From: Actinophytocola oryzae
Lineage (GTDB): Bacteria > Actinomycetota > Actinomycetes > Mycobacteriales > Pseudonocardiaceae
Direction: 5' to 3'
Assembly: GCF_004364325.1 (NCBI RefSeq)
Contig: NZ_SOCP01000004.1
Location: forward strand, 558,001-622,000
DNA: 64,000 bases
The translations under genes and the position numbers were made by a program. The notes under the pieces were generated by a model. That model was not told where the DNA came from. It did not search any database and saw only the letters and a list, made by a program, of their open reading frames with translations. Numbering within the stretch: position 1 is the stretch's first letter; each line of letters opens with the position of its first letter. Positions 1-8,663 of the stretch are shown piece after piece.

Positions 1-345
1 CTCGCCCGTCTCGTCGGACCGAGCAGGGCGAAGGACATCGTCTACACGGGCCGGTTCGTCGACGCCACCGAGGCACTGCACATCGGGCTGGTCGACGAGG
101 TCGTCGCGCCGGACGGCGTCTACGAGGCGGCCAGGGCGTGGGCGTCGAAGTTCACCGGTGCGGCCGCCCAGTCCCTCGCCGCCGCGAAGCTGGCCATCGA
201 CGGCGGCCTCGACGGCGACCTCGCGAGCGGGCTGCGCCTGGAGAGCCAGCTGTTCGCCGGGCTGTTCGCCACCGAGGACCAGAAGACGGGCATGCGGTCG
301 TTCATCGAGAACGGGCCGGGGAAGGCGAACTTCAGTGGCAAGTGA
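1..345 (+). CDS. Enoyl-CoA hydratase/isomerase family protein, C-terminal part (cut by window start)
   Basis: The visible 114 residues match the C-terminal half of crotonase-fold proteins: the stretch beginning LARLVGPSRAKDIVYTGR, then the A-x-x-x-G-L-V-D-E-V block typical of the helix that precedes the trimerisation region, and the closing F-x-x-x-x-x-P-x-F segment replaced by FIENGPGKANFSGK. Such enzymes hydrate 2-enoyl-CoA in beta-oxidation or related CoA chemistry. The catalytic glutamates lie upstream of the window, so the exact activity cannot be judged. The stop overlaps the start of the following methyltransferase by 11 bp, as in the M. tuberculosis echA17-Rv3038c pair (from memory). 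Confidence 0.9.
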   Translation, partial: LARLVGPSRAKDIVYTGRFVDATEALHIGLVDEVVAPDGVYEAARAWASKFTGAAAQSLAAAKLAIDGGLDGDLASGLRLESQLFAGLFATEDQKTGMRSFIENGPGKANFSGK

Positions 346-1321
346 TCCGGCTCCGAACCCGCACGCGACCGAGGCGGAGGTCGAGGCGGCGCGTTCCGAT
401 CCCAAGCTCGCGAACGTGCTGTACCACGACTGGGAGGCCGACACCTACGACGAGAAGTGGTCGATCTCCTACGACGAGCGCTGCATCGACTACGCCACCG
501 GCCGGTTTCGCGCAGCTTGCGGAGCGAACGACAAACACGGTCGTGCGGTGGCGGGCGACGAGGACTGGCCCTACGAGCACGCGATGGAGCTGGGCAGCGG
601 CACCGGCTTCTTCCTGCTGAACCTCATGTCCGGCGGGGTGATCAAGAAGGGCTCGGTCACCGACCTGTCACCCGGCATGGTGAGGGTGGCCCTGCGCAAC
701 GCGCAGAGCCTCGGCCTCGACGTGGACGGCCGGGTCGCCGACGCCGAGCGGATCCCCTACGACGACAACAGTTTCGACCTGGTCGTCGGGCACGCGGTGC
801 TGCACCACATCCCGGACGTGCCCGCCGCGTTCCGCGAGGTGCTGCGCGTGCTCAAGCCGGGCGGGCGGTTCGTGTTCGCCGGTGAGCCGACGAAGATCGG
901 CGACACCTACGCACGCAAGCTCGGCCAGTTCACGTGGTGGCTGACGACGAACGTGACGAAGCTGCCCGCGCTGTCGGGGTGGCGGCGACCGCAGTCCGAG
1001 CTGGACGAGTCGTCGCGGGCGGCGGCACTCGAGGCCGTCGTGGACCTGCACACGTTCGACCCGACCGACCTGGAGCGGATGGCCCGGGACGCCGGTGCGG
1101 CGCAGGTGCACGCGCACACCGAGGAGCTGGCCGCCGCGTTGTTCGGCTGGCCGGTGCGGACGTTCGAGGCCGCGGTGCCCCAGGAGCGGCTGACGATGGG
1201 CTGGCGGATGTTCGCCTACAAGGCGTGGCTGCGCCTGTCCTGGCTGGACGAGAACGTCCTGCGGAAACTCGCCCCGCGTGACCTCTTCTACAACGTGCTG
1301 ATCACCGGGACGAAGCCATAA
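335..1321 (+). CDS. Class I SAM-dependent methyltransferase (Rv3038c-like)
   Basis: This 328-residue protein starts at GTG 335, inside the end of the hydratase gene, because homology begins soon after (ASDPAPNPHATEAEVEAARS) and no better start is seen. Motif I is MELGSGTGFFLLNL (SAM glycine loop), followed by the acidic DADAERIPYDDNSFDLVV post-motif and the LRVLKPGGRFVFAGEP motif III. The N-terminal extension and a long C-terminal helical region of about 130 residues distinguish it from the minimal Methyltransf_11 type. The substrate is unknown. It is probably co-transcribed with the upstream hydratase and the downstream THUMP-like gene, an arrangement conserved with mycobacteria. Confidence 0.85.
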   Translation: MASDPAPNPHATEAEVEAARSDPKLANVLYHDWEADTYDEKWSISYDERCIDYATGRFRAACGANDKHGRAVAGDEDWPYEHAMELGSGTGFFLLNLMSGGVIKKGSVTDLSPGMVRVALRNAQSLGLDVDGRVADAERIPYDDNSFDLVVGHAVLHHIPDVPAAFREVLRVLKPGGRFVFAGEPTKIGDTYARKLGQFTWWLTTNVTKLPALSGWRRPQSELDESSRAAALEAVVDLHTFDPTDLERMARDAGAAQVHAHTEELAAALFGWPVRTFEAAVPQERLTMGWRMFAYKAWLRLSWLDENVLRKLAPRDLFYNVLITGTKP

Positions 1322-1344
1322 CGTACGAGTTCACCCCGGCCGAC

Positions 1345-2466
1345 GTGCGTTTCCTGCGCTCGACGGCCGGGGTTTCCGCTGTCGCGGCGGTCGACGCGCT
1401 GCCGCTGACCTCGCAGAGCTACCTGGCCGACGTCGCGACGGCGCGGCGTCTGGTGGGTGCGCGGTCCGGCGCGGTGCTGGAGACCGTGCTGCTGCGCCGC
1501 CGCGCGGTGTCCAAAGTGGACTCGCCGGACGCGTGGCTGTTCACCGACACCGCACTCCAGCAGGCGACGCCCGCGTTGGTGGCCCGGCACCGGGCGCGCC
1601 GGTTCGCCGGGCGGGACGTGCACGACGTGACGTGCTCGGTCGGCGTGGACCTCGCCGCGCTGGGCGAGGTCGCCGACCGCTGCGTCGGTTCGGACACCGA
1701 CGACGTCCGGCTGCTGATGGCGGCGGGCAACACCCCGGTGCCCGTGTGCCGCGCCGACGCACTGCGGCCGGTCACCGGCGGCACGGCCGTCTTCGTGGAC
1801 CCGGCCCGCCGGGACGCCGCGGGTCGCAGGCGCTGGCACGCGGCGGACTTCGTGCCCCCGCTCGACGCGCTCGCCGAGGTGTATCGCGGCCGGGACCTGG
1901 CCGTGAAGTGCGCGCCGGGTATGGACTTCGCCGAGCTGCCGTGGGACGGCGAGGTCGAGCTGGTGTCCCTCGACGGTCAGGTGCGTGAGGCGTGCCTGTG
2001 GGCGGGAGCCTTCGCGGGCCCGACCCGCCGCGCCACGGTCCTGCGCGGTGACGGCCGCGAGTGGACCGTCACCTCCGACGACCCGGACGACTGCCCGGTC
2101 CGCGAGGTGGGGGAGTGGCTCGTCGACCCGGACGGCGCGGTCGTGCGTGCCGGCCTCGTCCGCCAGTACGCGGCCACGCTCGGGTTCGGCCAGTTGGACG
2201 AACGCATCGCCTACCTGACCGGCGACACCGAACCGGCGGGCATCCGCGCCTTCCGGGTGCTCGAACACGGCCACTACACGGAGAAGTCACTGCGCCAGAC
2301 CCTGCGCGGTCGGGGTGTGGGCAGGCTGGAGATCCTCGTGCGAGGTCTGGACGTGGACCCGAACACGTTGCGCCCCAGGCTGAAGCTGTCCGGCCGCGAG
2401 TCGGCGACCGTCGTGCTCACGCGTGTGGGGCGAGCACCCATGGCGTATCTGTGCGCGAGCGGCTAA
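1345..2466 (+). CDS. THUMP-like domain class I SAM methyltransferase (Rv3037c-like)
   Basis: The 373-residue product carries a Rossmann methyltransferase core (DVTCSVGVDLAALGEVADR as motif I, FVDPARRDAAGRRRW as the motif IV-like DPxR segment) and a C-terminal THUMP-like region ending in KLSGRESATVVLTRVG. Family members are presumed RNA or protein methyltransferases, but none is well characterised. GTG 1345 is the first canonical start. However, homologous sequence (YEFTPAD) extends upstream in frame to an ATA codon at 1318 that overlaps the previous stop by 4 bp, so the true start is uncertain (see findings). Confidence 0.8.
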   Translation: MRFLRSTAGVSAVAAVDALPLTSQSYLADVATARRLVGARSGAVLETVLLRRRAVSKVDSPDAWLFTDTALQQATPALVARHRARRFAGRDVHDVTCSVGVDLAALGEVADRCVGSDTDDVRLLMAAGNTPVPVCRADALRPVTGGTAVFVDPARRDAAGRRRWHAADFVPPLDALAEVYRGRDLAVKCAPGMDFAELPWDGEVELVSLDGQVREACLWAGAFAGPTRRATVLRGDGREWTVTSDDPDDCPVREVGEWLVDPDGAVVRAGLVRQYAATLGFGQLDERIAYLTGDTEPAGIRAFRVLEHGHYTEKSLRQTLRGRGVGRLEILVRGLDVDPNTLRPRLKLSGRESATVVLTRVGRAPMAYLCASG

Positions 2467-2476
2467 CTTCACGCCG

Positions 2477-2839
2477 GTGACGATCATTTCGGACGTGCTG
2501 GTCGGGTTGGTGGCCCTGATCCATCTCTACATCGTGGTCCTGGAGATGTTCCTGTGGACCAAGCCACGCACGAGAGCGGCCTTCGGCCTGACCGCCGAGT
2601 TCGCCGAGGAGACCAGGACCCTGGCCGCGAACCAGGGGCTGTACAACGGGTTCCTCGCGCTGGCGCTGATCTGGGGCCTGATCGCCACGGACCCCACGGG
2701 CCTCCAGCTGAAGCTGTACGGCCTGGTCTGCGTGATCGTCGCAGGCCTCTACGGCGCGGCGACGGCCTCGAAGCGGATCCTGTACGTGCAGGCCGTGCCG
2801 GGCGCCCTCGCACTGATCGCCGTCCTGCTCACTCCCTGA
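2477..2839 (+). CDS. DUF1304 family small membrane protein
   Basis: A 120-residue protein with four hydrophobic segments (roughly residues 5-24, 50-67, 75-93 and 100-119) and the family hallmark HLYIVVLEMFLW near the N terminus and NQGLYNGFLA in the middle, which identify DUF1304. GTG 2477 is chosen because the family starts just before the first membrane helix. Its role is unknown. The gene lies 10 bp behind the THUMP-like gene on the same strand and is followed at once by a hairpin repeat element. Confidence 0.85.
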   Translation: MTIISDVLVGLVALIHLYIVVLEMFLWTKPRTRAAFGLTAEFAEETRTLAANQGLYNGFLALALIWGLIATDPTGLQLKLYGLVCVIVAGLYGAATASKRILYVQAVPGALALIAVLLTP

Positions 2840-2850
2840 CCCCCGACCCT

Positions 2851-2910
2851 GGCGGTACTGAAGGACGCCTTCGTAACGCTGGGCGTACTGAAGGCGTCCT
2901 TCAGTGCACT
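2851..2910. repeat. Two units of a 30-bp hairpin repeat (copy R1), probable bidirectional terminator
   Basis: Two consecutive 30-bp units each contain the near-palindrome CTGAAGGACGCCTTC or its variant; the second unit closes as a full palindrome ACTGAAGGCGTCCTTCAGT at 2887-2905. The element lies between the convergent DUF1304 and nucleoside hydrolase genes, and the hydrolase stop codon (2901-2903) is inside it. The same unit occurs near 5.86, 22.17, 26.97 and 47.46 kb. Terminator function is inferred from position and symmetry. Confidence 0.75.
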
Positions 2911-3851
2911 CCGGCCAGCCGCGAGCCCAGGAACGCACGCACCTCGTCGAGGTCCGCGTCCAGCGCCACGTCGATCTCCCGTGGGGCCTCGTAGATGCGG
3001 ACCCGGTGGTCCCGCCGGTCACCGATGGTCATGCCGCGGGACGGGCCCAGACCGCAGTCCACGTCGACCGGCATCCGGGTCGTGCGCAGGATGCCCGGCC
3101 GGACGGCCTCCGCCACGGCGACCGCGTCGTGGATGACGATGCCGTCGCGGCCGAGGGCCTGCTGGTAGTGCTCCCGGTAGGTGCCGGACATCCGCACCAG
3201 CGTCTCGCCGACCGCGCCGCTCGTCCCCAGCCGGTCGAGCCACGCGCCGTCGACCGCGCAGCGGGTCGTCAGGTCCAACGGCACCAGCGTGACCGGCACC
3301 GACTCCTCCACCAGCACGCGCCGCGCGGCCTCCGGGTCGCTCCAGACGTTGAACTCGGCCGCCGCGGTCACGTTGCCGCCGTCGATGCCGCCACCCATGA
3401 CGACGAGCCGCTCGATCTTGCTCCGCACGCCCGGGTGTGCGGCGAGCAGCAGCGCGATGTTCGTGAGCGGGCCGATCGGCGCGATCACCACCGGCTCGGA
3501 CGACTCTTCGAGCAACCGCACCAGCATCGACACGGCGTCGACGCCCGCGAGGCCCGTCGCCCGCTCCGGCAGCGTGTCGGCCAGACCGGAGAGGCCGTCC
3601 TCGCCGTGCACGTGCACCGCCAGGTGCGGGTGTGGTTGCACGAGCGGCCGGTCGGCACCCGCGGCCACCGGCACGTCCTCGCGCCCGCACAGTGCGAGCA
3701 CGCGCAGTGCGTTGCGGGTGGTGTCGGCGAGGCCGACGTTGCCGAACACCGTGGTCACCCCGATCAGCTCCACCTCGGGGCTCGCGCAGGCCAGCGCGAT
3801 CGCGTACGCGTCGTCGATACCGGGGTCCGTGTCGATGATCAGGCGAGTCAC
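2901..3851 (-). CDS. Inosine-uridine preferring nucleoside hydrolase family protein
   Basis: A 316-residue enzyme with the diagnostic N-terminal calcium-binding motif DTDPGIDDA (DTDxGxDDA), a VMGGG segment near residue 150, a NVWSDPEAARRVL helix motif and a late HDAVAVA motif supplying the last active-site aspartate. It would cleave the N-glycosidic bond of nucleosides for salvage. The start is GTG at 3849-3851, overlapping the stop of the upstream LtrA gene by 4 bp (GTGA), which implies translational coupling. The stop codon lies inside the repeat R1, so the very C terminus is repeat-encoded. Confidence 0.92.
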   Translation of the reverse strand: MTRLIIDTDPGIDDAYAIALACASPEVELIGVTTVFGNVGLADTTRNALRVLALCGREDVPVAAGADRPLVQPHPHLAVHVHGEDGLSGLADTLPERATGLAGVDAVSMLVRLLEESSEPVVIAPIGPLTNIALLLAAHPGVRSKIERLVVMGGGIDGGNVTAAAEFNVWSDPEAARRVLVEESVPVTLVPLDLTTRCAVDGAWLDRLGTSGAVGETLVRMSGTYREHYQQALGRDGIVIHDAVAVAEAVRPGILRTTRMPVDVDCGLGPSRGMTIGDRRDHRVRIYEAPREIDVALDADLDEVRAFLGSRLAGVH

Positions 3852-5035
3852 TTGTCAGACCGTACAGCGAAAAGGCACCACAGCTGACCGCCGGCCGCGA
3901 CCGTCATGACCGCGACGACCACCGCGGCGGGGAGCCACGGCGACACCACGGCGCCCGCCAGCGGCAGGGCAACGGCCAGAGCCCGTAGCGGCCACAGTCT
4001 CGTATGTGCCGCAAGGAGGTTGACGACCAGCAGGAACGCGGCGAGCCCACCGCACATGAGCCAGGTGTTGGGGCCGTTGAGGTGCTCGGAGGGGTGGCCG
4101 ACGGCCACGCCGAGCCCGGCGGCGATCGTCGTGACCGACGCGATCACCACGAAGTGCGCGGGCAGCACGAGCGCGGGCGGGAGCCGCGACTCCTCGGCGA
4201 AGCCGTACCGGACGTTCAGGCCCCACAACGTGATCAGCAGGAGGAACCCCGCCACCATCGCGAGCCGCAGCAGCCACTCGTCGACGCCGCCCGGCCGCCA
4301 GTCCTCGATCTCCGCGACCGCGCCGACGCCCTGCAGCATGGCCTCGCCGAGCACGATGATCACGAACAGCCCGAGCCGCTCACCGAGGTGCCCCGCGTTC
4401 AGGTGGGCGGCGACGACCGTGAAGTCGGGTGCCTCCCGCCGCCCCTTGGACGCCCGCCTGCGCGCCTGCTCGGCACGCTCGTTCATGCGCGCGAGCATCT
4501 CGCTCTGGTCGGCGCGGCTGCCGAGCATGCTGGCGGCCATGGTCATCGCGACGCCGAAGAGCCAGAGTCCGAGCTTCCACCACGGGTCGTTCACCCAGAA
4601 GGAGACGATCCACGGCACGAGCCCGGCGTTCTGGGAGGCGGCCGTCCAGGACAGCAGGACGCTCCCGGAGCTGCGGAACGCGCCGGTGCCGACCGCGTTG
4701 GTGATGAGGTAGGCGGCCGCGAACAGGTCGGCCCGCCCGTCCATGCTGTGCGGCACCGCGGCGGCCATCGTGGCGATGCCCGCCATGCCGAAGAACATCG
4801 CCCGCAGGTGCACCTTGTCGGCCGCGACGTTCGAGTAGAGCGTGAAGGTCGTCCACAGCAGCCAGATCGCGAGGTAGAGCGCGAAGAAGGTCGTGATGTC
4901 GAGGCCGTCGGGACCGTGGTGCGCGTCGCCGTGGAGCAGGTGGGCGAGCTGGTTGACGGCGACCACGACGACGAGGTCGAAGAACAGCTCCAGCCAGCTG
5001 GCGTGGCGCTCTTCCGTGGTCGCTGGCTCGGTCAT
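3848..5035 (-). CDS. Low temperature requirement protein A (LtrA) family membrane protein
   Basis: A 395-residue polytopic protein with about ten hydrophobic segments. The signature W-L-E-L-F-F-D-L-V near the N terminus (residues 14-22, ELFFDLVVVVAVNQLAHLL) and FVIIVLGEAMLQGVGAV in the middle define LtrA. ATG 5035 is preferred over upstream codons because it lies 14 residues before the first conserved segment. The function of the family is not established despite its name from Listeria cold growth. It forms a two-gene unit with the nucleoside hydrolase and is divergent from the acyltransferase at 5074, with a gap of only 38 bp. Confidence 0.9.
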   Translation of the reverse strand: MTEPATTEERHASWLELFFDLVVVVAVNQLAHLLHGDAHHGPDGLDITTFFALYLAIWLLWTTFTLYSNVAADKVHLRAMFFGMAGIATMAAAVPHSMDGRADLFAAAYLITNAVGTGAFRSSGSVLLSWTAASQNAGLVPWIVSFWVNDPWWKLGLWLFGVAMTMAASMLGSRADQSEMLARMNERAEQARRRASKGRREAPDFTVVAAHLNAGHLGERLGLFVIIVLGEAMLQGVGAVAEIEDWRPGGVDEWLLRLAMVAGFLLLITLWGLNVRYGFAEESRLPPALVLPAHFVVIASVTTIAAGLGVAVGHPSEHLNGPNTWLMCGGLAAFLLVVNLLAAHTRLWPLRALAVALPLAGAVVSPWLPAAVVVAVMTVAAGGQLWCLFAVRSDK

Positions 5036-5073
5036 GTCAGGCAGGCTAGCGCCGTCGGATACGGTCACGAACC

Positions 5074-5853
5074 ATGACATCCATGTGGGGTTCGCCGGTG
5101 GCCGACCGGGTCCGGGACTGGCGCCGCTCCCGCCGCGACCCGAACCAGGCCCGCTTCCTGACGAAGGACTCGCTGCGGTGGGTGGTCCGCAACCGCGCGT
5201 GGACGCCGTGGTACCTGGTGCGGTACTGGCGGCTGGTGAAGTTCCGGCTCGCCAACCCGCACGTGGTCCTGCGCGGCATGGTGTTCCTGGGCAAGGACCT
5301 GGACGTCCACTGCCGTCCCGGTTACGGCCGCATGGAGATCGGCCGCTGGGTCCACATCGGCGACGGCAACGCCATCCGCTGCCACGAGGGCTCGTTACGC
5401 ATCGGCGACAAGGCCGTGTTCGGCAGGCAGAACGTGATCAACTGCTACCTGGACATCGAGCTGGGCGAGGCCGCGCTGGTCGCCGACTGGGTGTACATCT
5501 GTGACTTCGACCACGTGACCGCGGACATCCACCAGCCGATCAAGGACCAGGGCATCGTGAAGGCCCCCGTCCGCATCGGCCCGGACACGTGGCTGTGCAC
5601 GAAGGTGACGGTGACCAAGGGCAGCCGCATCGGCCGGGGCGTGGTCGTCGGTGCCCACGCGGTGGTGAAGGGCGACATCCCGGACTACGCCGTGGCGGCA
5701 GGCATCCCCGCCAAGATCGTCCGCGACCGCCGTTCCGCCTACGAGGCGGACGCCGGCCGCCGGGCAGCCGTGGCGGACATGTCCCGCAAGGCAGCGGCAG
5801 CACTGAAGAAGACCCTGGAGACCCACAACGAGCCCGCCGCCGACCTGCACTGA
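5074..5853 (+). CDS. Left-handed beta-helix (hexapeptide) acyltransferase, Rv3034c-like
   Basis: This 259-residue protein contains hexapeptide repeats from about residue 75 to 215 (IGRWVHIGDGNAIRC, LRIGDKAVFGRQNVIN, RIGRGVVVGAHAVVKGDIP), ending with the AAGIPAKIVRDR segment of the LacA/maltose acetyltransferase type. A histidine in DFDHVTADIH is in the usual catalytic position. It probably O-acylates a sugar. Its place next to the glucosyltransferase/branching enzyme/methyltransferase cluster matches mycobacteria, where the cluster makes methylglucose lipopolysaccharides that carry short acyl groups; that link is inference. Confidence 0.85.
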   Translation: MTSMWGSPVADRVRDWRRSRRDPNQARFLTKDSLRWVVRNRAWTPWYLVRYWRLVKFRLANPHVVLRGMVFLGKDLDVHCRPGYGRMEIGRWVHIGDGNAIRCHEGSLRIGDKAVFGRQNVINCYLDIELGEAALVADWVYICDFDHVTADIHQPIKDQGIVKAPVRIGPDTWLCTKVTVTKGSRIGRGVVVGAHAVVKGDIPDYAVAAGIPAKIVRDRRSAYEADAGRRAAVADMSRKAAAALKKTLETHNEPAADLH

Positions 5854-5858
5854 TGGGC

Positions 5859-5900
5859 CCCTTCCTTACGCCCAGCGTTACGAAGGCGTCCTTCAGTGCA
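5859..5900. repeat. Hairpin repeat copy R2, probable bidirectional terminator
   Basis: Read on the minus strand, the sequence is one full 30-bp unit plus a partial degenerate unit of the same family as R1 (TGCACTGAAGGACGCCTTC, then AACGCTGGGCGTAAGGAAGG). It lies between the convergent acyltransferase (ending 5853) and glucosyltransferase (ending 5929). Confidence 0.7.
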
Positions 5901-5928
5901 GGCGGGGACCGGGGCCGGGAGCGCGACG

Positions 5929-7170
5929 CTAGGGGGTGAAGGCGTTGCCCGTCGCGATCTTGGGGCGGCCCAGTGGGGGGCGGTCGCGGACCTCGGCCGT
6001 TCGGTAGACCTCCGCGGTCTGTTCGGCGATGCCCTGCCACGCGAACTCCGTGCCGAGCCGGGCCTTCGCCGCGCGGGCACGCCTCGCCGCGCTCGCCGGG
6101 TCCGTCAGCACCTGCCGCACCGCCGACGCGATGCCCTCCACGTCACCGGGCGTCACCGACAGCCCGGTCACGCCGTCGACCACCAGCTCCGCCAGCCCGC
6201 CTGCCGTCGACGCCACCAGTGGCGCACCCGCCGCGGCGGCCTCCAGCGCCACGATGCCGAACGGCTCGTACCGCGACGGCAGCACCACCGCATCCGCCGC
6301 CGCGAGCAGCGCCACCAGCGCACGGTCGGGCAGGTGCCCCACGAAGTCCACCGACCGTCGCACCCGCAGCTTCCTGGCCTGCTCCACCAGCGCGGTCGCC
6401 TGCCGGCCCTGCCCAGCGACCACCAGCCGCGTCCCCGGGAACGCCCGCCGGACCCTCGGCAGGGACGCGAGCAGGTCGTGCACGCCCTTCTCCCACTCCA
6501 GCCGCCCGAAGTACACGACCACCGGTTCACCATCGGGTGAGTACCGCGCCCGGGCGGCCCGCACCGACGCCGGGGACGGCCGCCAGCCACGCGGGGAGAT
6601 CCCGTTGTGGATCACGGTCGGGTCCGACACCTCGAACAGGTGGGTCACCTCGGCCCGCATCGACGCCGAACACGTGACCAACGCGTCGGCCCGGTTCGCC
6701 AACCACCACTCGACCGAGTGGATCTGCTGGTTCAGCGGCTGCGACAGCCACCCGCTGTGCCTGCCCGCCTCGGTCGCGTGGATCGTCGCCACGAGCGGCA
6801 CGTCGAAGAAGTCGGCCAGGGCCACCGCCGGATGGGTCACCAGCCAGTCGTGTGCGTGCACGACGTCCGGCCGCCAGGCCAGGCCGAGGCCTGCGCGGAT
6901 CAACGCGTGGCCCATCGCGAGCGTCCACGCGACCAGGTCCTTCTCGAACGTCAGGTGCGTCGGGTCCTCGGCGACCCTGACCACCCGCACACCGTCGTGC
7001 TCGGTGTCCGAGGTCGGGTGGGTCAGCGCGTCCGTGCCCGCCTCGTGCCTGCACAGCACGACCACCTCGTGCCCCGGCGCCACCAGGTTCGTCGCCAGCG
7101 CGTGGACGTGCCTGCCAAGACCGCCGACCACCACCGGCGGGTACTCCCACGACAGCATCAGCACACGCAT
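5929..7170 (-). CDS. GT4-type alpha-glucosyltransferase (Rv3032-like)
   Basis: A 413-residue GT-B glycosyltransferase. The N terminus MRVLMLSWEYPPVVVGGLG is typical of glycogen synthase-like GT4/GT5 enzymes; FGRLEWEKGVHDLLASLP and the E-x7-E nucleotide-sugar motif in RYEPFGIVALEAAAAG are intact. In mycobacteria the homologue elongates alpha-1,4-glucan chains of methylglucose lipopolysaccharide. Its start overlaps the stop of the upstream GH57 gene by 1 bp (ATGA-like TGATG arrangement), so three genes on the minus strand (methyltransferase, GH57, GT) form one operon. Confidence 0.9.
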   Translation of the reverse strand: MRVLMLSWEYPPVVVGGLGRHVHALATNLVAPGHEVVVLCRHEAGTDALTHPTSDTEHDGVRVVRVAEDPTHLTFEKDLVAWTLAMGHALIRAGLGLAWRPDVVHAHDWLVTHPAVALADFFDVPLVATIHATEAGRHSGWLSQPLNQQIHSVEWWLANRADALVTCSASMRAEVTHLFEVSDPTVIHNGISPRGWRPSPASVRAARARYSPDGEPVVVYFGRLEWEKGVHDLLASLPRVRRAFPGTRLVVAGQGRQATALVEQARKLRVRRSVDFVGHLPDRALVALLAAADAVVLPSRYEPFGIVALEAAAAGAPLVASTAGGLAELVVDGVTGLSVTPGDVEGIASAVRQVLTDPASAARRARAAKARLGTEFAWQGIAEQTAEVYRTAEVRDRPPLGRPKIATGNAFTP

Positions 7171-8663
7171 CAGACCAGCAACCCCCGTGCGTCGAGTCGC
7201 CCGAACAGGCCGTCCTCGGCTCGCAGTGCCTCCGTGCGGGCGAACCGTGACGGGTGGTCCGCGCGCAGCAGCGCGGCCAGCTCGGCGAAGCGGTCGCCGT
7301 GCACCTTCGCACGGCGCCTCGCGTAGTCGGCGGCCGAGTCCTTGGTGACCATGAACGCCCAGTCACTCGACAGGGTCAGCAACGCCTCGCGCACGAGCTG
7401 GTCCCGCACCGGGTCCCGCCACGCGACCGGTGGTACGCCCAGCAGCTCCTCCTGCAGCGACGCGCCCGCCGTCACCAGGTCGGACACCTGCTCGCCGTCC
7501 CACACGCGCCAGTCCTTGCCGGAGCCCCACGACGACGCGGGCAACGACACCGCAGGACCCACGTGTCCCGCCGCAAGCGCGCCCCGCAGTGTCGTCACCC
7601 GCACGCCGACAGTCGGCAGCGCACGCAGAACGGCCGACAGCCAGGCCGGGCCCTCGTGCCACCAGTGGCCGAACAGCTCGGTGTCGTACGCGGCGACCAC
7701 CATGCCGGGCCGGTCGTGCGCGGACCGCAGCGCACGCAGCCGGGAGACCACGGTGTCCACGAAGTCGGCGGCGTGCCGCGTGACCGACGCGGCGGCCAGA
7801 ACCGGGTCGTACGGCCGTTTCTCGTGCGGCGGCACGTGTTTTCCGGTCACCCGTGACGGTTTCAGGCCGCTGGGGTGGTCGAAGGTGTGGAAGTCGCGGT
7901 ACGCGGGGTCGCCCGGGTAGCCGGCCTTCGGCGACCACACCCGGTAGGTCACCTCGAGGTCGCGGCCGAAGCACATGACGTCCGAGGAGCCGACCGGGCG
8001 CGCCGCGTGCGTGTCGCCGTGCAGGGCAGGGCCGTCCACGAGGAACCGCTCGACGCCCGCCGCCGCGTAGCCCTCCTCCATGCCCGGCGCGTAACCGCAC
8101 TCCGGCGCCCAGATGCCGGCAGGCGCGCGACCGACCCGCAGCGCGGTGTCGGCGAGCCCGGACCGCAGCGCGAACGACCGCACGCGTGGATCGAGCAGGG
8201 GCTGGAACGGGTGCGTCAGCGGACCACCGAGCAGCTCGATCACGTCGTCGTCGACCAGCGAGCGCAGCAGCGGGGAGAACCCGTGGCGCCAGCGGGACTC
8301 GAACGTCTCCAGCGCGGTGCCCGCCGCGCGGAACTCCGCTGCCGCCAGGTCCTTCAGCTGGGGGTCACTCCATCGGGTGGCCGCGAACTGTGCTCGCAAC
8401 TGCCAGTTGCCGAGCCAGTCGTGGCACGCCCGCAACGCGTGCGGGTCGTCGAGCTGCGCGGCCAGCACGGGGGTCACGCCGAGGGTCAGCACGTCGCGGT
8501 GCCCGTCGACGGCGAGGCGTTCGAGCAGGTCGACCAGCGGCAGGTAGGAGTGCGCCCACGCCTGGTAGAGCCATTCCTCGCCGACCGGCCACGTGCCGTG
8601 GTGGGGGAGCCAGGGCAGGTGGCTGTGCAGCACGAGGCAGAACGTGCCTTCGTCTTCGGTCAT
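7170..8663 (-). CDS. GH57 1,4-alpha-glucan branching enzyme (Rv3031-like)
   Basis: The 497-residue protein begins with the GH57 signature LVLHSHLPWLPHHG. The nucleophile is Glu188 in WAPECGY and the acid/base is Asp327 in YDTELFGHWWHEGPAWL; the C-terminal helical region supporting branching activity is present. ATG 8663 is chosen because it directly precedes the signature and overlaps the upstream stop by 4 bp (ATGA). It would introduce alpha-1,6 branches into the glucan built by the next gene. Confidence 0.9.
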   Translation of the reverse strand: MTEDEGTFCLVLHSHLPWLPHHGTWPVGEEWLYQAWAHSYLPLVDLLERLAVDGHRDVLTLGVTPVLAAQLDDPHALRACHDWLGNWQLRAQFAATRWSDPQLKDLAAAEFRAAGTALETFESRWRHGFSPLLRSLVDDDVIELLGGPLTHPFQPLLDPRVRSFALRSGLADTALRVGRAPAGIWAPECGYAPGMEEGYAAAGVERFLVDGPALHGDTHAARPVGSSDVMCFGRDLEVTYRVWSPKAGYPGDPAYRDFHTFDHPSGLKPSRVTGKHVPPHEKRPYDPVLAAASVTRHAADFVDTVVSRLRALRSAHDRPGMVVAAYDTELFGHWWHEGPAWLSAVLRALPTVGVRVTTLRGALAAGHVGPAVSLPASSWGSGKDWRVWDGEQVSDLVTAGASLQEELLGVPPVAWRDPVRDQLVREALLTLSSDWAFMVTKDSAADYARRRAKVHGDRFAELAALLRADHPSRFARTEALRAEDGLFGRLDARGLLV

